Shown: positions 42,977-54,790, counted from the stretch's first letter. The stretch is DNA of 64,000 bases from Candidatus Pantoea bituminis (GCF_018842675.1 NZ_JAGTWO010000005.1:421334-485333), one strand, 5' to 3'. Notes: generated by a model from the letters alone, not told the origin. Made by a program: numbers and translations.

Positions 42977-44431
42977 TTATTGATCGCGCAACAGATCAAG
43001 AACGAGTTCGGACGTTTTGTTCGCTATTTTCGAGACAGCATTTTGTCCCTGCTGCAATATTTGCGTTCGCGCTAAAAGACTCGCTTCTTGGGCATAGTCT
43101 GCGTCCTGAATTCGGCTCCGTGCTGATTCTGTGTCGATCCCTTGTTGTGTCAGCACGGATTTATTCGATTCGTAGCGATTGATCTTAGCGCCATAGCTTG
43201 AACGGTATTGGCTGACTTTTTCTAGCGCTGCATCTAATGCTGTCATGGTAATGGAAATGTCACCTTCGCTCAGCAACGTGGTGTTGTTCAGTCCCAAGGT
43301 TTTCGTATCCGATGGCGTAGCCGCAATCCTGTCTGACTGCACCGGCTGACCAAAGTTTGCGCTGGTCACGACGTCTAAAGGCCGGCTCTGCTTTGGCGCA
43401 ACGGCGGGCGTCGATGTGGGTTCTGGCAGTAATCCCCAGGTAAGATTGCTGTTAAAAGAACCATTGCCGACTACCACCACAATCAGATCTTCCGTGACGG
43501 TATTAATGCTGATGCGTTCCTGACGGTTACTGCCATTGACGCCATCGTTGAAATTGCCGGTGGTTGCATCTTCATAACGATCGCCATCACCGCTGTAGCT
43601 AATGGTCATTCCGTTATAGCTGAGCGAATTGCTGCCCGCCAATGCCCACGTTGCACCACCTTCAGTCAGCTGCGAATCGTCGTAGGTTGCCCCGCTGGCG
43701 AAGCCGTTGCTGCTGGTAAGCAGACGTGATGTCGCGGTTGCGTCATCCGTTATTCCCTTACTTACCCAGGTAAAATCGGGATCGCTGCCGTTGATCGGCG
43801 TACCGGCCAGATGTTTGCCGTCTCGCGTAAATAACTGGAGATCATCGTCCTGACCCAGCGAATCGATGCTGATTTTTATATTTGTCGATCCCGCAGGGAT
43901 ATACGCCAGCGAGATAATACCGGAAGTAAACGAATAGCTTTTACCCGATACGGGAAATTGGGTTTTGATAGGTGCGACATCACCCAGCAGAGCCGGCGGC
44001 AATTCCGGGTTATCAGTAGCTAAGGGATACTGACCAAAAATTTCCGTCTGATCGGCGATGTCATTTATACCGGCAAGAATTTGCTGATATTCAGTATTTA
44101 CACTTATGCGGTCAGCATCAGACAACGTGCCGTTGGCAGCCTGAATCGACAGCGTTTTAGCCCGGATCAGCAAGTCACCGATGGTATTCAGGCTGCCTTC
44201 AGCGGTTTGTGAGTAGCTAATCGCGTCATTCAGACCTCGCGCTACGGCGCTATCAGCGTTGATGTTTGCCGTCATGCGGTTGGAAATGGCTTGTCCTGCA
44301 GCATCATCTTTTGCGCTGTTTATTCGCAACCCTGATGACAATCTTTCAATTGTTCTTTCCAGCACAGAGCCGGTGCTCAAACGTCCTTTGTTCGACAATG
44401 CAGCGGTTTGGTTATGATTTATCGTTAACAT
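42977..44431 (-). CDS. Flagellin with unusual central domain, outside any flagellar cluster
   Basis: The 484-residue product has the conserved D0/D1 ends: N-terminal TIERLSSGLRINSAKDDAAGQAISNRM and QTAEGSLNTIGDLLIRAKTLSIQAANG, and C-terminal RIQDADYAQEASLLARTQILQQ. Its central region (about 150-380) does not look like common FliC D2/D3. It is Ser/Thr/Asp-rich and beta-predicted, with DDDLQLFTRDGKHL, FASGATYDD and ISYSGDGDRYED, reminiscent of Ca2+-binding beta-sandwich domains. No other flagellar gene is in the window. A perfect sigma-28 promoter stands 34 bases upstream, so it should be expressed with the flagellar regulon. It may be an alternative flagellin. Confidence 0.9.
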   Translation of the reverse strand: MLTINHNQTAALSNKGRLSTGSVLERTIERLSSGLRINSAKDDAAGQAISNRMTANINADSAVARGLNDAISYSQTAEGSLNTIGDLLIRAKTLSIQAANGTLSDADRISVNTEYQQILAGINDIADQTEIFGQYPLATDNPELPPALLGDVAPIKTQFPVSGKSYSFTSGIISLAYIPAGSTNIKISIDSLGQDDDLQLFTRDGKHLAGTPINGSDPDFTWVSKGITDDATATSRLLTSSNGFASGATYDDSQLTEGGATWALAGSNSLSYNGMTISYSGDGDRYEDATTGNFNDGVNGSNRQERISINTVTEDLIVVVVGNGSFNSNLTWGLLPEPTSTPAVAPKQSRPLDVVTSANFGQPVQSDRIAATPSDTKTLGLNNTTLLSEGDISITMTALDAALEKVSQYRSSYGAKINRYESNKSVLTQQGIDTESARSRIQDADYAQEASLLARTQILQQGQNAVSKIANKTSELVLDLLRDQ

Positions 44432-44464
44432 AGTCGCTTGATACAGTGGTTGGATGAGTACGAT

Positions 44465-44491
44465 TTATCGGCATTTCCACTGGCAGCTTTA
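44465..44491 (-). promoter_or_regulatory. Sigma-28 (FliA) promoter of the flagellin gene
   Basis: On the minus strand TAAA is followed by exactly 15 bases and then GCCGATAA, the perfect FliA consensus. The -10 element ends 34 bases upstream of the flagellin ATG. Confidence 0.88.
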
Positions 44492-44774
44492 GTCGCGAAG
44501 CCTGAAAGGGGAGCGGCTTGACACCGGTTTGAAGGCAACTTGCTGATGGCAAAACGGTTTCTGACATAACGTTTTTAACATGGTTTTGGTTAAGGCTGAG
44601 CAACGTCTCATTCCGCTCTTGTATAACAGCCTTTTCGGTGGACTCGAAACATATTCAATATTTTTGATTTATTTGAGCAAATAGCTCAGCTTTTAATCCG
44701 CTCTCCTCAGCTCTATGATTGTTCACATCGAGGCAGAACGCCTCAAACAAACAAACTTCACTGAGGAAATGACC

Positions 44775-44984
44775 ATGAAATCCATCAAAACTACTGTTGC
44801 AGTTACCGCTCTGATACTGGTTTCTTTCGGCAGCTTCGCACAAAGTGTTACCGCTTCAGCTTCCACTCTGGACAGTGCTGAAGCCAAAATTGCGGCTCAG
44901 GCGCATAAAGCAGGCGCGTCATACAAAATCACCGGCGCGCGCGTTGATAACGGTGCCTATGTTTCGGCTGAGCTCATCAAATAA
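44775..44984 (+). CDS. YdgH/BhsA/McbA-like (DUF1471) periplasmic protein
   Basis: From ATG 44775 the product is 69 residues. A signal peptide (MKSIKTTVAVTALILVSFGSFAQS) leads to a short DUF1471 domain: SAEAKIAAQAHKAGASYKITGARVDNGAYVSAELIK. GAGGAA at 44763-44768 is 6 bases upstream of this ATG and would touch the alternative start at 44769. Members such as BhsA and McbA are stress-induced periplasmic or outer-membrane-associated proteins affecting biofilm and copper tolerance. The specific role is unknown. A terminator follows. Confidence 0.88.
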   Translation: MKSIKTTVAVTALILVSFGSFAQSVTASASTLDSAEAKIAAQAHKAGASYKITGARVDNGAYVSAELIK

Positions 44985-45013
44985 ACATGGTCGCACAAGG
45001 ATGTGCCAAAACG

Positions 45014-45038
45014 GGCTGCCCAATGGGCGGCCTTTTTT
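45014..45038 (+). terminator. Terminator after the DUF1471 gene
   Basis: GGCTGCCC pairs with GGGCGGCC (one G-T wobble) around AAT, followed by six T. Confidence 0.88.
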
Positions 45039-45250
45039 GTCTTCGCATTCTAAGGCCTGCCGTTATCAGGCTCAGGCGCGATCGTTCCACGTGTTGCGGT
45101 AGATAATAATTCCTTCCACTCAACACTTCACGGGTAAGATACGTTACGGCAGCTCAACCTTATTCGTGACGGCGTGCGAACGCATTTGATTGTGTCAATG
45201 CAGGGGATTCTCGGGTGGTTTATGGGGTAAAGATCGCACAAGACAAATAA

Positions 45251-45286
45251 AGGATAAAACGCCAAAAAGGGGTGACGTTTTATCCT
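45251..45286 (-). terminator. Probable terminator of the SDR gene
   Basis: An 11-bp perfect inverted repeat (AGGATAAAACG with CGTTTTATCCT, 14-base spacer) lies 34 bases past the SDR stop. On the minus strand it is followed by TTTATTTG. Confidence 0.6.
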
Positions 45287-45319
45287 ATCGATCAACTCAA
45301 GAGTCAATAAACCACTCCC

Positions 45320-46069
45320 TTAAACCTGAGCCATTCCCCCATCAGCAAACAACTCAATGCCATTCACAAAGCTTGCCGCATCGGATGCCAGGAACGCGAC
45401 CACTTTAGCGATTTCCTCAGGTTCACCCAGCCGGCCCAATGGAACCTGTGCTGCCAGGCTGTCAAAAAGCCCCTGACGGTGTTCTTTGGGAACCAATCCA
45501 CCCAAGCCGTTCGTGCGTACTGGCCCAGGGCTGACCACGTTGACGCGTATCCCACGATTTTTCAAATCCAGCGACCATGATCGCGCAAAGTTCCTTACGG
45601 CGGCTTTGCTGGCGCTGTAGACACTGAAGTTTTCTGTCCCCTTAATGGAGACGGTGGATCCGGTCAGAATCACAGAGGCACCATCAACCAGCAGCGGCAG
45701 AGCTTTCTGCACGGTAAATAAAACGCCTCGCACATTGGTTGCAAAAATACGGTCAAAATGTTCTTCGGTAATCGCGCCCAGCGGCATCATGTCGCCACCG
45801 CCTGCGTTAGCAAACAAGATATCCAGTCGTCCAGATTGTTTAGCGATCAACGCGTAAACCGCATCCAGCTCCGTCAATGATGACGCATCGGCACGAACGC
45901 CCACAGCAGTGGAGCCGAGTGTGGCAACCGCCGCATCCAGTTCTTGTTGACGGCGTCCAGTGATATAAACCTGCGCACCCTGTGCAGCCAGCTCTTGGGC
46001 GGCTGCCAGTCCAATCCCAGACGTACCGCCGGTAATCAGCGCGATTTTTCCAGACAATGGCTTGCTCAT
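45320..46069 (-). CDS. Short-chain dehydrogenase/reductase
   Basis: The start at 46069 ([15 protein letters not shown]) has AAGGAG 6 bases upstream, giving 249 residues; a longer frame to 46192 is not favoured. Classical SDR motifs are present: cofactor-binding TGGTSGIG, structural NAGG, and the catalytic tetrad Asn (FATNVRG), Ser (ILTGS), Tyr and Lys (YSASK). An Arg in ITGRR suggests NADP preference. It is divergent from a LysR regulator, its probable controller. Substrate unknown. Confidence 0.92.
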   Translation of the reverse strand: MSKPLSGKIALITGGTSGIGLAAAQELAAQGAQVYITGRRQQELDAAVATLGSTAVGVRADASSLTELDAVYALIAKQSGRLDILFANAGGGDMMPLGAITEEHFDRIFATNVRGVLFTVQKALPLLVDGASVILTGSTVSIKGTENFSVYSASKAAVRNFARSWSLDLKNRGIRVNVVSPGPVRTNGLGGLVPKEHRQGLFDSLAAQVPLGRLGEPEEIAKVVAFLASDAASFVNGIELFADGGMAQV

Positions 46070-46253
46070 TACATACTCCTTCCGATAAGTTGATTTACCT
46101 GCCTGTTTTTGAAGCCATTTACTTATTAAATGGTTTGCTAAACAGGCCCTGTAAGTAATGTAGCGTCGAAGACATTGCGGAAAAATTAGCAAAAATGAAA
46201 ATGACTATTCACAGCGGTGGATAATCATCCCGGCGACTTGAGGAGGGCGGCAG

Positions 46254-47158
46254 TTGGATCAGTTGATGGCCATTCGGGCTTTTACGCGGGTAGTGGAAAC
46301 CGGAAACTTCACGCGCGCGGCAGATTCGCTCAACATGCCGAATGCCACCTTAAGCAAATTAGTGAAGTCTCTGGAGGCGCATCTGGGTGTTCGTCTGTTG
46401 CAGCGCACCACCCGACGCGTCATGACCACGCCGGAAGGGCGTGAATATTACGAGAAAGCCTCGCGTATTCTTATCGATCTGGAAGATATCGATACGTCAT
46501 TTATCGTGTCTCGCAACAAACCGCACGGGCACTTGCATATTCATGTGGGGGATCAACGGCTCGCGACGTGTTGATTCCGGCGCTGCCGGACTTCCTTTCA
46601 CGCTATCCCGATATTCGCCTTGATTTGGGTGTTGCCGATCGCCCCGTGGATTTGATCAGTGGCAATGTCGATTGTGTAATTCGTGGCGGCCCACTCGACG
46701 ATTCATCACTGATTGCGCGGCATATTGGTAATGCAAGCCTGATTACCTGCACCACGCCGGAATACTTAAAAATGTTCGGAGTTCCCGCCTATCCCGAAGA
46801 ACTCAGCAATGGCCATAAGCTGATCAGCTACCTTTCTCCGTTAACGGGCAGAGCCTTTCCTTTTAGATTTCAACGGGACGGCGAGAAAAAAGAAATTAAA
46901 CCCGATCATCGCATTGGCGTGAATGAAAGCAATGCGCATTTGGCGGCGGCGATTGCCGGAATGGGCATTATTCAAACCTTCACTTATTCAATAAAGCAGG
47001 AGCTGAAACAGGGATCGCTGGTGGAAATACTGCATGAATGGCGGCCTCCGGTTTATCCTTTCCACGTTGTTTATCCGCAAAACCGCCATGTGACACATCG
47101 TCTACGGGTGTTTATCGCCTGGCTGGTGGAGGTTTTTCCCGAGGCGGTAAAAGGGTGA
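46254..47158 (+). CDS. LysR-family transcriptional regulator (frameshifted as read)
   Basis: Translation probably starts at TTG 46254, 6-7 bases after AGGAGGG, giving MDQLMAIRAFTRVVETGNFT; the next in-frame ATG (46266) would cut into the helix-turn-helix. The winged helix NFTRAADSLNMPNATLSKLVKSLE is standard LysR. The frame breaks after LHIHVG at the G5 run 46547-46551. A sixth G gives HVGGSTARDVLIPALPDFLS and 301 residues ending at 47158. It is divergent from the SDR gene and probably regulates it. Confidence 0.88.
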
Positions 47159-47660
47159 TGGGGCTTACTGAAATCTTTCCAGCACCTGCTCGCCGCGAAA
47201 GGAAACGGAATAAATTGAAATTGCGATAGTTCATATTAAGAACAATATAAGCGCGCGCAATGGGTATGAATTTTTCTCAGAAGAAAAATTGCCCTTAGAT
47301 TTATTCCTCTTTACAAAACTTCCTTTTATAACCTTAATAATTTTCGCGTAAATTTTCATGCTCTGTTTTTAATTACCACAGGCCGTTAATTCAAAATCAT
47401 CCGTTTGAATTATTTGGGGTAAAGGGTTTCAATTAGATCCAATAAACCCTATTTATTTTTTGGCTTTTATTTTAAAAGGATTTTTTCACAGGCGGCTTAT
47501 TGTTAAGTCCTGCTGGACGTTAGTGCAACAAAGTGCTGTGATTCATTTCACCCTATTTCAAACGTTATCATTTCGAAAACAATTTATTCATAAAACTCCG
47601 CCTGAAATATAACGCCTAACGTTAAGCAGGCTTTGTCTTTTCTCTGATGAGGAAAACATT
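47159..47660. other. AT-rich intergenic region upstream of the autotransporter
   Basis: About 500 bases, noticeably richer in A and T than the flanks, with no convincing gene. It probably contains the autotransporter promoter and a long 5' leader; the ribosome site GATGAGGA is at 47647-47654. Foreign-looking composition here may mark acquisition. Confidence 0.45.
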
Positions 47661-50600
47661 GTGTTTAAATTAAATCCTCTGTTTTTGAGCCTTGTTGCTG
47701 CGCAAGGTCTGTTATTTCCGATACTCAATGCTTCTGCTGCATTACTCAAACCTTATACCCCTGAATTTAACGATAATAAGGCTGGTGTCTATTGCCTGTG
47801 TAACGGCACGACACAAACCCTAAGCGGTTTACCGCAGTTTGCGCCGGGCGTAAGTGGTGCAACTCGCATCACGCTGGGTGAGTTGCAAAACACGGGCCGC
47901 ATTATTAACGACAATCTGATCGGTGAAAAACGGCTCGATTTGGGACTGCAAAATTTCACTGTCCGCATCCCCGATTTCGAAGCGCACACCTCAACATATT
48001 ATGATGTGTACGACACGTTTGCGTTTAACGATCTGCTTAGCGTGAGTGGCGCTGCGCAGGTCCCTGATTATTACGATGTGAAAGATGGCCAATATATTAA
48101 TGCGCGGGTCGCCGCCGTAAGCAATGGCACGCTCAATATCGCTATTGGCAAGCAAGGCGCCGCGAGCAGCGCCAGCACCAATCGTTGGTCGATGGCGGCT
48201 AAGCAGAGCGAACTCTTTACCGCTAAGAAGCAGGGACACCTGAACTGGGACGCAAATAACCGCATCACGTTTACCGCGGCAACCCCGCCTTACAGTGGCG
48301 ATCGGCTCGCTTATAACGTGGGTAACGTGGTGGATTATGGCGGTGCTTTTACCGTAACCACCAAAGATGGCGCGGTGAACGCCTTCAATGTCACTAACAG
48401 CACCGAACTAAGAAATTATAATGACTGGCTGGTTTTGCAACTCAGAAGCGCCAATCTCAGGGCGGAAGATTACAATCCCGAATTCAGTAAAGCCTATGCA
48501 CTGCGCGAAGGCAGCGTGGTTTACCGCATGAGCACCAATAACCTTGATGATGAAGTCGCACAGCCTTTAGGTGATCAGGTGGTGCTGAGCGCCGATGGCC
48601 CGAATGCCAGTGTGAAAATCAATCGCGGTAAAACCCTTGAAGTCAAAAACAACAGCACCGCAGTGATGCGCGCCAGCAACGGGGCGCGCGCGATAATTAA
48701 TGGAAAACTTGCCAGCAGCGGACCGGTACAGTCAGAAAGCAAGGCGCTGGAGCTGATCAACGGCAGCATAGGGGTTAATAATGGGGTGATCAACGGTGGC
48801 TTCTTCAATAATGCCAACGGCGAAGGGGTGGATAACCGCACGCTGGGCTATATCGGAAAAGTTGTCGCGTCCTCTTATGGCAGCCAGTTTACCAATAATG
48901 GCGTAATCAACTTTGCCCTTAGTGATGCGCCCGTATCGGGAGGCAGTTCGGCGATTTGGCTCGGCAACGGCCATGCCATTAACCACGGTAATATCAATGT
49001 TGGCGTGGCTAATGTTGGTAACGGCAGCAGTGCGGCAGGGGTGAGTTTCAGCGGTGAAGGGAGTTTTATCAATACAGAGGATGGCACCCTGTATATTGGC
49101 CGCACCCCGCAGAACCGTAAAACAGACGCAACACAAGATGTCGAGGTGTATCTGAACGACGGCGTGTTCGGTATTGATCAAATTCTGAATGCCAGCGCAA
49201 TCAATAATGGTCGTATCGTGCTGGGTTCTAAGGTACAGAATGCCGTCGGCATGCGCGTTAGATTCGGGCCTGACGCGCTGGCGCTCAATAATGGTGTGAT
49301 TGACCTCAACGGGCGCGCAGAGTCTCAGCCAGCCGAGAACGTCGGCATGCTGGTGGTCGATTCCGGCAGCAGCGGGCGGGTGGGTAATACCGGCACCATC
49401 AACGTCAACGGTGACAGCACCACAGCAATTAAAGTCATAGCCAACGAGGGCAACCGCGCCAGCGCGTTCTCTACCGGCACGATAAACGTCAACGCCCACG
49501 TTAATGTCTATGACGGTACTTTCGATACCGCCGTTTGGGTAAAAGGGGAACCGGGCGGCCAGGCTAAAGCGGATCTCAGCGGGCCGATCAACCTTAATGG
49601 CGACTCGGTCATTGGCATCCGCGCCGAAGGCGATGCCACAGTCAACGTAACGTCAAACGCTTTGCCTCAACAGAGCAGCGGTCAATATCAGATCACCTTC
49701 TATGCCCTCGGCCCAGACGCCAAAATCAATTTGCCCGCCAACAGCAGCTTTACAACGCCAGGCTGGTCTTCCGTACTTTTCCGCTACCAGGATGGCGCAG
49801 ATTTTGATGGTCACAGCCTGACACTCACGCCCGACGACTTTTCGGCAATTGGCGTAATGGGCAGCGGCAAAGGCACGACAATTAACACTAACGGTGCGAC
49901 ATTCAATGTTGGTCAGATCGCAACCGGCGTGCTGGTCGAAGGCGGCGCTCAAGGCACTATTGACGCGAACACCACATTTAATATGGTGGGGAAACAGCAA
50001 GAGCGGCAGCAGTAGACGGCAAAACACGTAATCTGCTCGGCGAATACAGCGATCCCGATGCGCCGCCGGTTGCTAATACCTTGCTGGTTAACCATGCCGA
50101 TATACGCGGTAGCGCTGACTGGCAAACCGGCCTACAGGCATGGAACCAGGCACAACTGGTCAATACCGGTAACATCACTTTTACTGGTCAGGGAACCTAC
50201 GGTATTGAAGCGTACTCTGGCGCAACCGTGACGAACAGCGGCGACATCAGCGTCACGCGCGGTGGTACCGGGCTTTATGCCTATAACTATCCGTTAGACG
50301 GTGACGGGATTACGCCTTCTGTGATCAATAACAGCGGAACGCTAAACGTGAGTGCGGGAGAGAGCATCCTGGTGTCGCCAACCTACGGCGCAGTAGCGTA
50401 TTACCCACTATCACGCATTAATCAGAACGGGATCATCAATCTGTACGGTGACGATGTGATAGGGGCTCAAGCTGTGCTAGGGGCAACGCTCAACCTTGGC
50501 CCCGACAGTCGTGTGGTATTCCACAGTCCCAACCAAACTGCGTATCAAGCCATGGATATCGGTTCCAGGTTGTTCAGCGGCGGCGGCACAACGGACGTCA

Positions 50601-53600
50601 GTACTGAAGGATCCACGCTTTATCGCATCAGCGCGGGGGCCTTCTTCTCAACCTTCAGAGCCGCGAATGTCACGTTAAGCGGAGCCAATAGCACGGGGAT
50701 CGTCGCTTCCGGCTTAGGCACAAACATCTTTGGTACCGACGTGTTTACTGTTACCGGCAATGGTGCAACGGCCGTGCGCGTTAGCGATAACGCGGAAGGC
50801 GTTGTCACTAATCCCATCACGCTTAATGGCCGCAACAGCACTGCTGTGGTCAGCGTCGGCAATGAATCAACCGTTTATGCGGCCTCTGACATTGTGGGCG
50901 GCGGCGAAAATATCACCGCTTTTGACGTCAGCAACGCTGCAAGGTTATTCAACCAGTATCAAGGACGGGTAGATTTGACCGGGCCTGACAGCACCGGCGC
51001 TCGGGTTCACGATGGCGGTAACTTTATCAACCGCGGCAGCGTGCATGTGGCTTCAGGTATCGGCGTTGATGTCAGCAGCGGTTATGGTCAATACGTGCCC
51101 ATGGACAGCGAATTACGGGTTGATGACGGCATCGCTGCGCTGCGGGTCGGCAGTGGCGCAGAGTTAAAAATCTACGGCGATGGGCAAGGCAGCAGCACGC
51201 TGAGCGCCAACGGCAGCGCTGACGGTTTGTTGCTTGACAGCGGCGCGCAGCGATTTGAAGCCAATGACATTATTCTTGGAGCCTACGGCAGCGGAAGCGC
51301 AATTAACAACCGTGCGGAAACCGCCTCGATTTTTCTGCAAAACGTTCGGCTGGAAAGTGGACGCGGTGCCGCTATTCGCTCGGCAACCTCCTTCGATCCT
51401 GACGGCAGCGCGTTAATTAACGTAGGCAGCGGCGGCACCGGTTATCTGTTTGCTAATGAGGACGGTTCCACCACCAGCAATGATTTGCTGATTGGGCAAG
51501 GCTATTCCATCGTTGTTCCCGGCGAGGGAACCGGCGTGCAGGCTAACACCAGCGGCAGGGTGGTGACACAAGGCTCGATTGACATTCAGGCCGCTAATGG
51601 CGGCTCGGCGATTGTCACCCGTACTGCCAGCGAAGTGATCAATCAGGGCTCAATCTCCTCTTTGAGTTTGCGTTCTCCGATCATCGACCTGCGTGGAGGT
51701 GAAACGGTATTCATCAATGAAGGCACCATCACTGCACCCAATCCCGAAACTGTGGTCATCGCCGGCGGCGCGACGGATGATCTCATTGCACTTCTGGACG
51801 GCAAGGTACTGGGCGATGTGGATACGGGTAATGGGCGTGATTCCCTGCTCCTGACCGGCGGCACGATCAACGGCAGCTTGACGATGGGCAACGGCACGAA
51901 TAATTCCGCCACTATAGAAAAGGTCAGCCTGGCAGACACACGCCATATCACGACTCAGGGCGGCGCGGGCAGCACGCTTAATTTAAGTGAAATTACTGCG
52001 CGCGGTGGTTCGTTCTCCAATGACGACCTGAGCAAAGGCACCAATCTCGGTGCAGGTTGGAGCACCTTGAATTTCTACAACACGCAATGGACGTTAACGG
52101 ACAACATCAAGCTGGCACACAGCACCATCAATATCGACAGCGGCTCAACGCTGTTTGTGGGTGATGGGGTTAATCCACTGTTGCAGGGCGCAACCGATGA
52201 TTCTTTGGTGGTGAATAACGCCGGTACGCTGGATTTAACCAACGGCGCTAACGTCGCCAATAACACCTTGACCCTTGATGGCGAATTAGTCTCAAACGGC
52301 GGTAGCCTGCGGCTCAACTCGTTTAACACGCAAAGTGATGCGTTGCGTGTTAATGGTAACGTCAGCGGCACCACGTATATCGACGATACGCTTATTGGCG
52401 GCACGGTGGCGGATACCAACGGCGACAGCATAATCACTGCAACGGAGGGTATTTCACTGGCGCAGGTTTCAGGTAGCGCCAGTCGCACGAGTTTTGCCTT
52501 AAAGCAGGGCTATGTCGCATCGGGACCGTGGCAATACAGTGTGTATAGTTTCGCGCCGGGCAGCAGCGACGCCAGCCAGCGAGAAGTCAGCGGTAGCGGT
52601 AACGCGTTCTGGGATTATCGCCTCGCCAATACTTTTGTCTGTGAAGATGGCTCGCTCTGCCAGCCACAAGCGGGTAGTGGTAAGGTGGCAGCGCGTCCGG
52701 CTGTCACGCCGCAGGTGCCTTCTTACATTTCAGCCCCGGTTGGTTTGGCGTATTACACACTCGCTATAACCGACGATCTGCATAAACGCCTTGGGGAGCT
52801 GCGCTATCAGCAAAACAATCCGGATGCACTGGGCGGTGAAATGTTTATCCGCTATATCGGCTCAAACCTGGAATACCAAAGCAACCGTGGATTCAGTGAT
52901 TACGGCTATGATTTTGACCTCGATTACAGTGCCGTGCAGCTCGGCGGCAACCTGTTGAGGTTAGATGGCGCACAAGATAGCCTGCGCGGCGGCATCGCCT
53001 ATACGCGCGGTAACACACGTATTCGTCCACATGCTGCTGATGGCTATAGCTCAACCTCTTTCGACAGCGACAGCCTGGCTTTATATGGAACCTGGCAACG
53101 TGACAGCGGTTTCTATGTTGATGGTTCACTGGCATGGAGCTGGTATCGCGGCGAAACGGATATCGCGCGGCAGAAAGAGGTGGCGTCGCCAAAAGGCAAG
53201 GGTGGGCCGCGTCGCTGGAATCGGGCTATCCTTTTGAGTTTGCTCACGGCATACGATTCGAACCGCAGGCACAGCTAACCTGGCTGCGTTTAAACATGGA
53301 AAACTTTACCGACAGCGATCGCACCCGCGTTTCTTATGATGATTATGATCAAACCATTGGCCGACTAGGCGCACGCCTCGCTCGCACCTGGCAGGACGAC
53401 AGCAAGCGTCTCTATACACCGTACCTGCGTGCGAACTATTTTCGCGGCTGGGGTGGAACGGCGAAAGTGAACATCGGTTCAACCGGCAGCGACATCAATC
53501 AAAACTTTGACAGCGGAAAGTTCGGGCAGATGTGGGATGTAGGCATTGGCGGATCGGCATCGTTGAAGCGTGATGTTTCGTTCTATGCCGAGGCAGATTA

Positions 53601-53670
53601 CCGTAAAGAGATTGACGGAAATGGCGCTAAAGGCTGGCGTTATAACGCCGGTGTTCGCTGGTCATTTTGA
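47661..53670 (+). CDS. Large type V autotransporter, about 2,000 residues (two frameshifts as read)
   Basis: Starting at GTG 47661 with a signal peptide (MFKLNPLFLSLVAAQGLLF, cleavage near SAALL), the frame continues through a long passenger. Repeats of N-N-G-x-I-(N/D) type, such as NNGVINGG, NHGNINVG and NTGTINVNG, predict a right-handed beta-helix. It ends in an autotransporter barrel: LAYYTLAITDDLHKRLGELRY through WRYNAGVRWSF, a terminal-aromatic strand. Breaks occur at the G run 49988-49991 (joining FNMVG to ETARAAAVDG) and at G3 53200-53202 (joining SPKGK to GWAASLESG). Restored, it codes for 2,003 residues. An early CLCNG segment has two cysteines, unusual in such passengers. Probable adhesin; function unproven. 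Confidence 0.87.
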
Positions 53671-53684
53671 GCCGTTAAAATATC

Positions 53685-53709
53685 AAAGGCACCGTTTGGT
53701 GCCTTTTTT
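53685..53709 (+). terminator. Terminator of the autotransporter gene
   Basis: AAAGGCACC pairs with GGTGCCTTT around GTTT and ends in a run of six T. Confidence 0.92.
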
Positions 53710-53885
53710 ATTGCGTTTAGAGAGGGTTATCAATGGCGCGGCGCGAATGGCCATCGGTTTGAAACAAAACTATCTGCTGATTAACCCTTCAACTTCAGCG
53801 CAGGGTGACTGACAGATTCTGATAGGCTTTTGATGACAAAAGGCAGCATAAATCTGCTTTAAACCCGCATTGGATCGCATGCTGA

Positions 53886-54790
53886 ATGAGTGTTGCAACC
53901 GGTATATCAATGAAAATTATGGCTGCGCTCAGTTCAACGCTGATGCTTGCCTGTGTAAAAGCGCTGGATGGAACGATCCCGGTAGGCGAGGTGATATTTT
54001 TCGCTCCTGCTTTGCGATGCTGCCATTAATACTCTGGCTGAAGGTGCAGGGCAGCGTGCGAGAAGGGATTAAAACCGCCAATGTGCGGGGACACTTTATC
54101 CGCGGACTTGCCGGAACCTGCAGCATGTATTTAAGCTATTTAGCGCTGCTCTACATTTCGCTTACCGATGCCACCGCAATCAATTACGCGGCCCCGCTGT
54201 TTACGGTTCTGCTTGCAGCAATAATATTACGAGAAAAGGTGCGCGCTCACCGCTGGCTGGCAGTGGTGGCGGGATTTAGCGGTATCGTTATCATGCTTTC
54301 CGGGCACCTTTCACTGACAGATAACGCCTTGAATGTCGGTTCTTCTACCGGCGTGTTTCTGGCACTGCTGGCGGCCCTCTTTACCGCCGGGGCTTTGATT
54401 CAAATCCGCTCGTTAAATCGGTCAGAAAAGGCCGGCGCGATCGCCTTTTGGTTTACCGTCATGACGGGATTAACTTCACTTGTCACGGTGATTGCAGGCT
54501 GGAAAATACCAGAAGGTCGTGAAATTTTGTTACTGGTCGGCTGCGGGCTGTTTGGCGGTATCACCCAAATATTACTGACATTAAGCCTCCGCTATGCAGA
54601 TGCTTCTTTGCTGGCGCCTTTCGATTACACCACGTTGCTTTGGTCAGTGATTATTGGGTTCTTGTTTCTGGGTAATTTGCCAGAGGAAGCGACGATTGCA
54701 GGCGCTTTTCTGGTCGCAGTCGGCGGTATTTATTCACTGCTTTGCGAGCGTCGTTTGCGCCGTCTGGAAATGGTTCAGGATAGGCGATGA
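53886..54790 (+). CDS. EamA/DMT-family transporter (frameshifted as read)
   Basis: The frame from about 53997 onward codes for a membrane protein with the EamA repeats: TDATAINYAAPLFTVLLAAIILREKV in the first half and LAPFDYTTLLWSVIIGFLFLGNLPE in the second. The N-terminal helix lies in another frame, from ATG 53886 (MSVATGISMKIMAALSSTLM). A sixth T in the run 53997-54001 joins them as GEVIFFRSCFAML, giving about 301 residues and ten helices. The start could also be ATG 53910. It exports or imports a small metabolite; substrate unknown. Confidence 0.82.

Noticed and set aside
48732..49499. Long minus-strand frames inside the autotransporter gene
   Set aside because: Repetitive Asn/Gly codons create long antisense frames; there are no starts with ribosome sites and no domains.
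47661..53670. Reading the autotransporter region as three separate genes
   Set aside because: The three pieces join in one frame after one added base each at G runs 49988-49991 and 53200-53202. The middle piece would lack a signal peptide and the last is only the end of a barrel.
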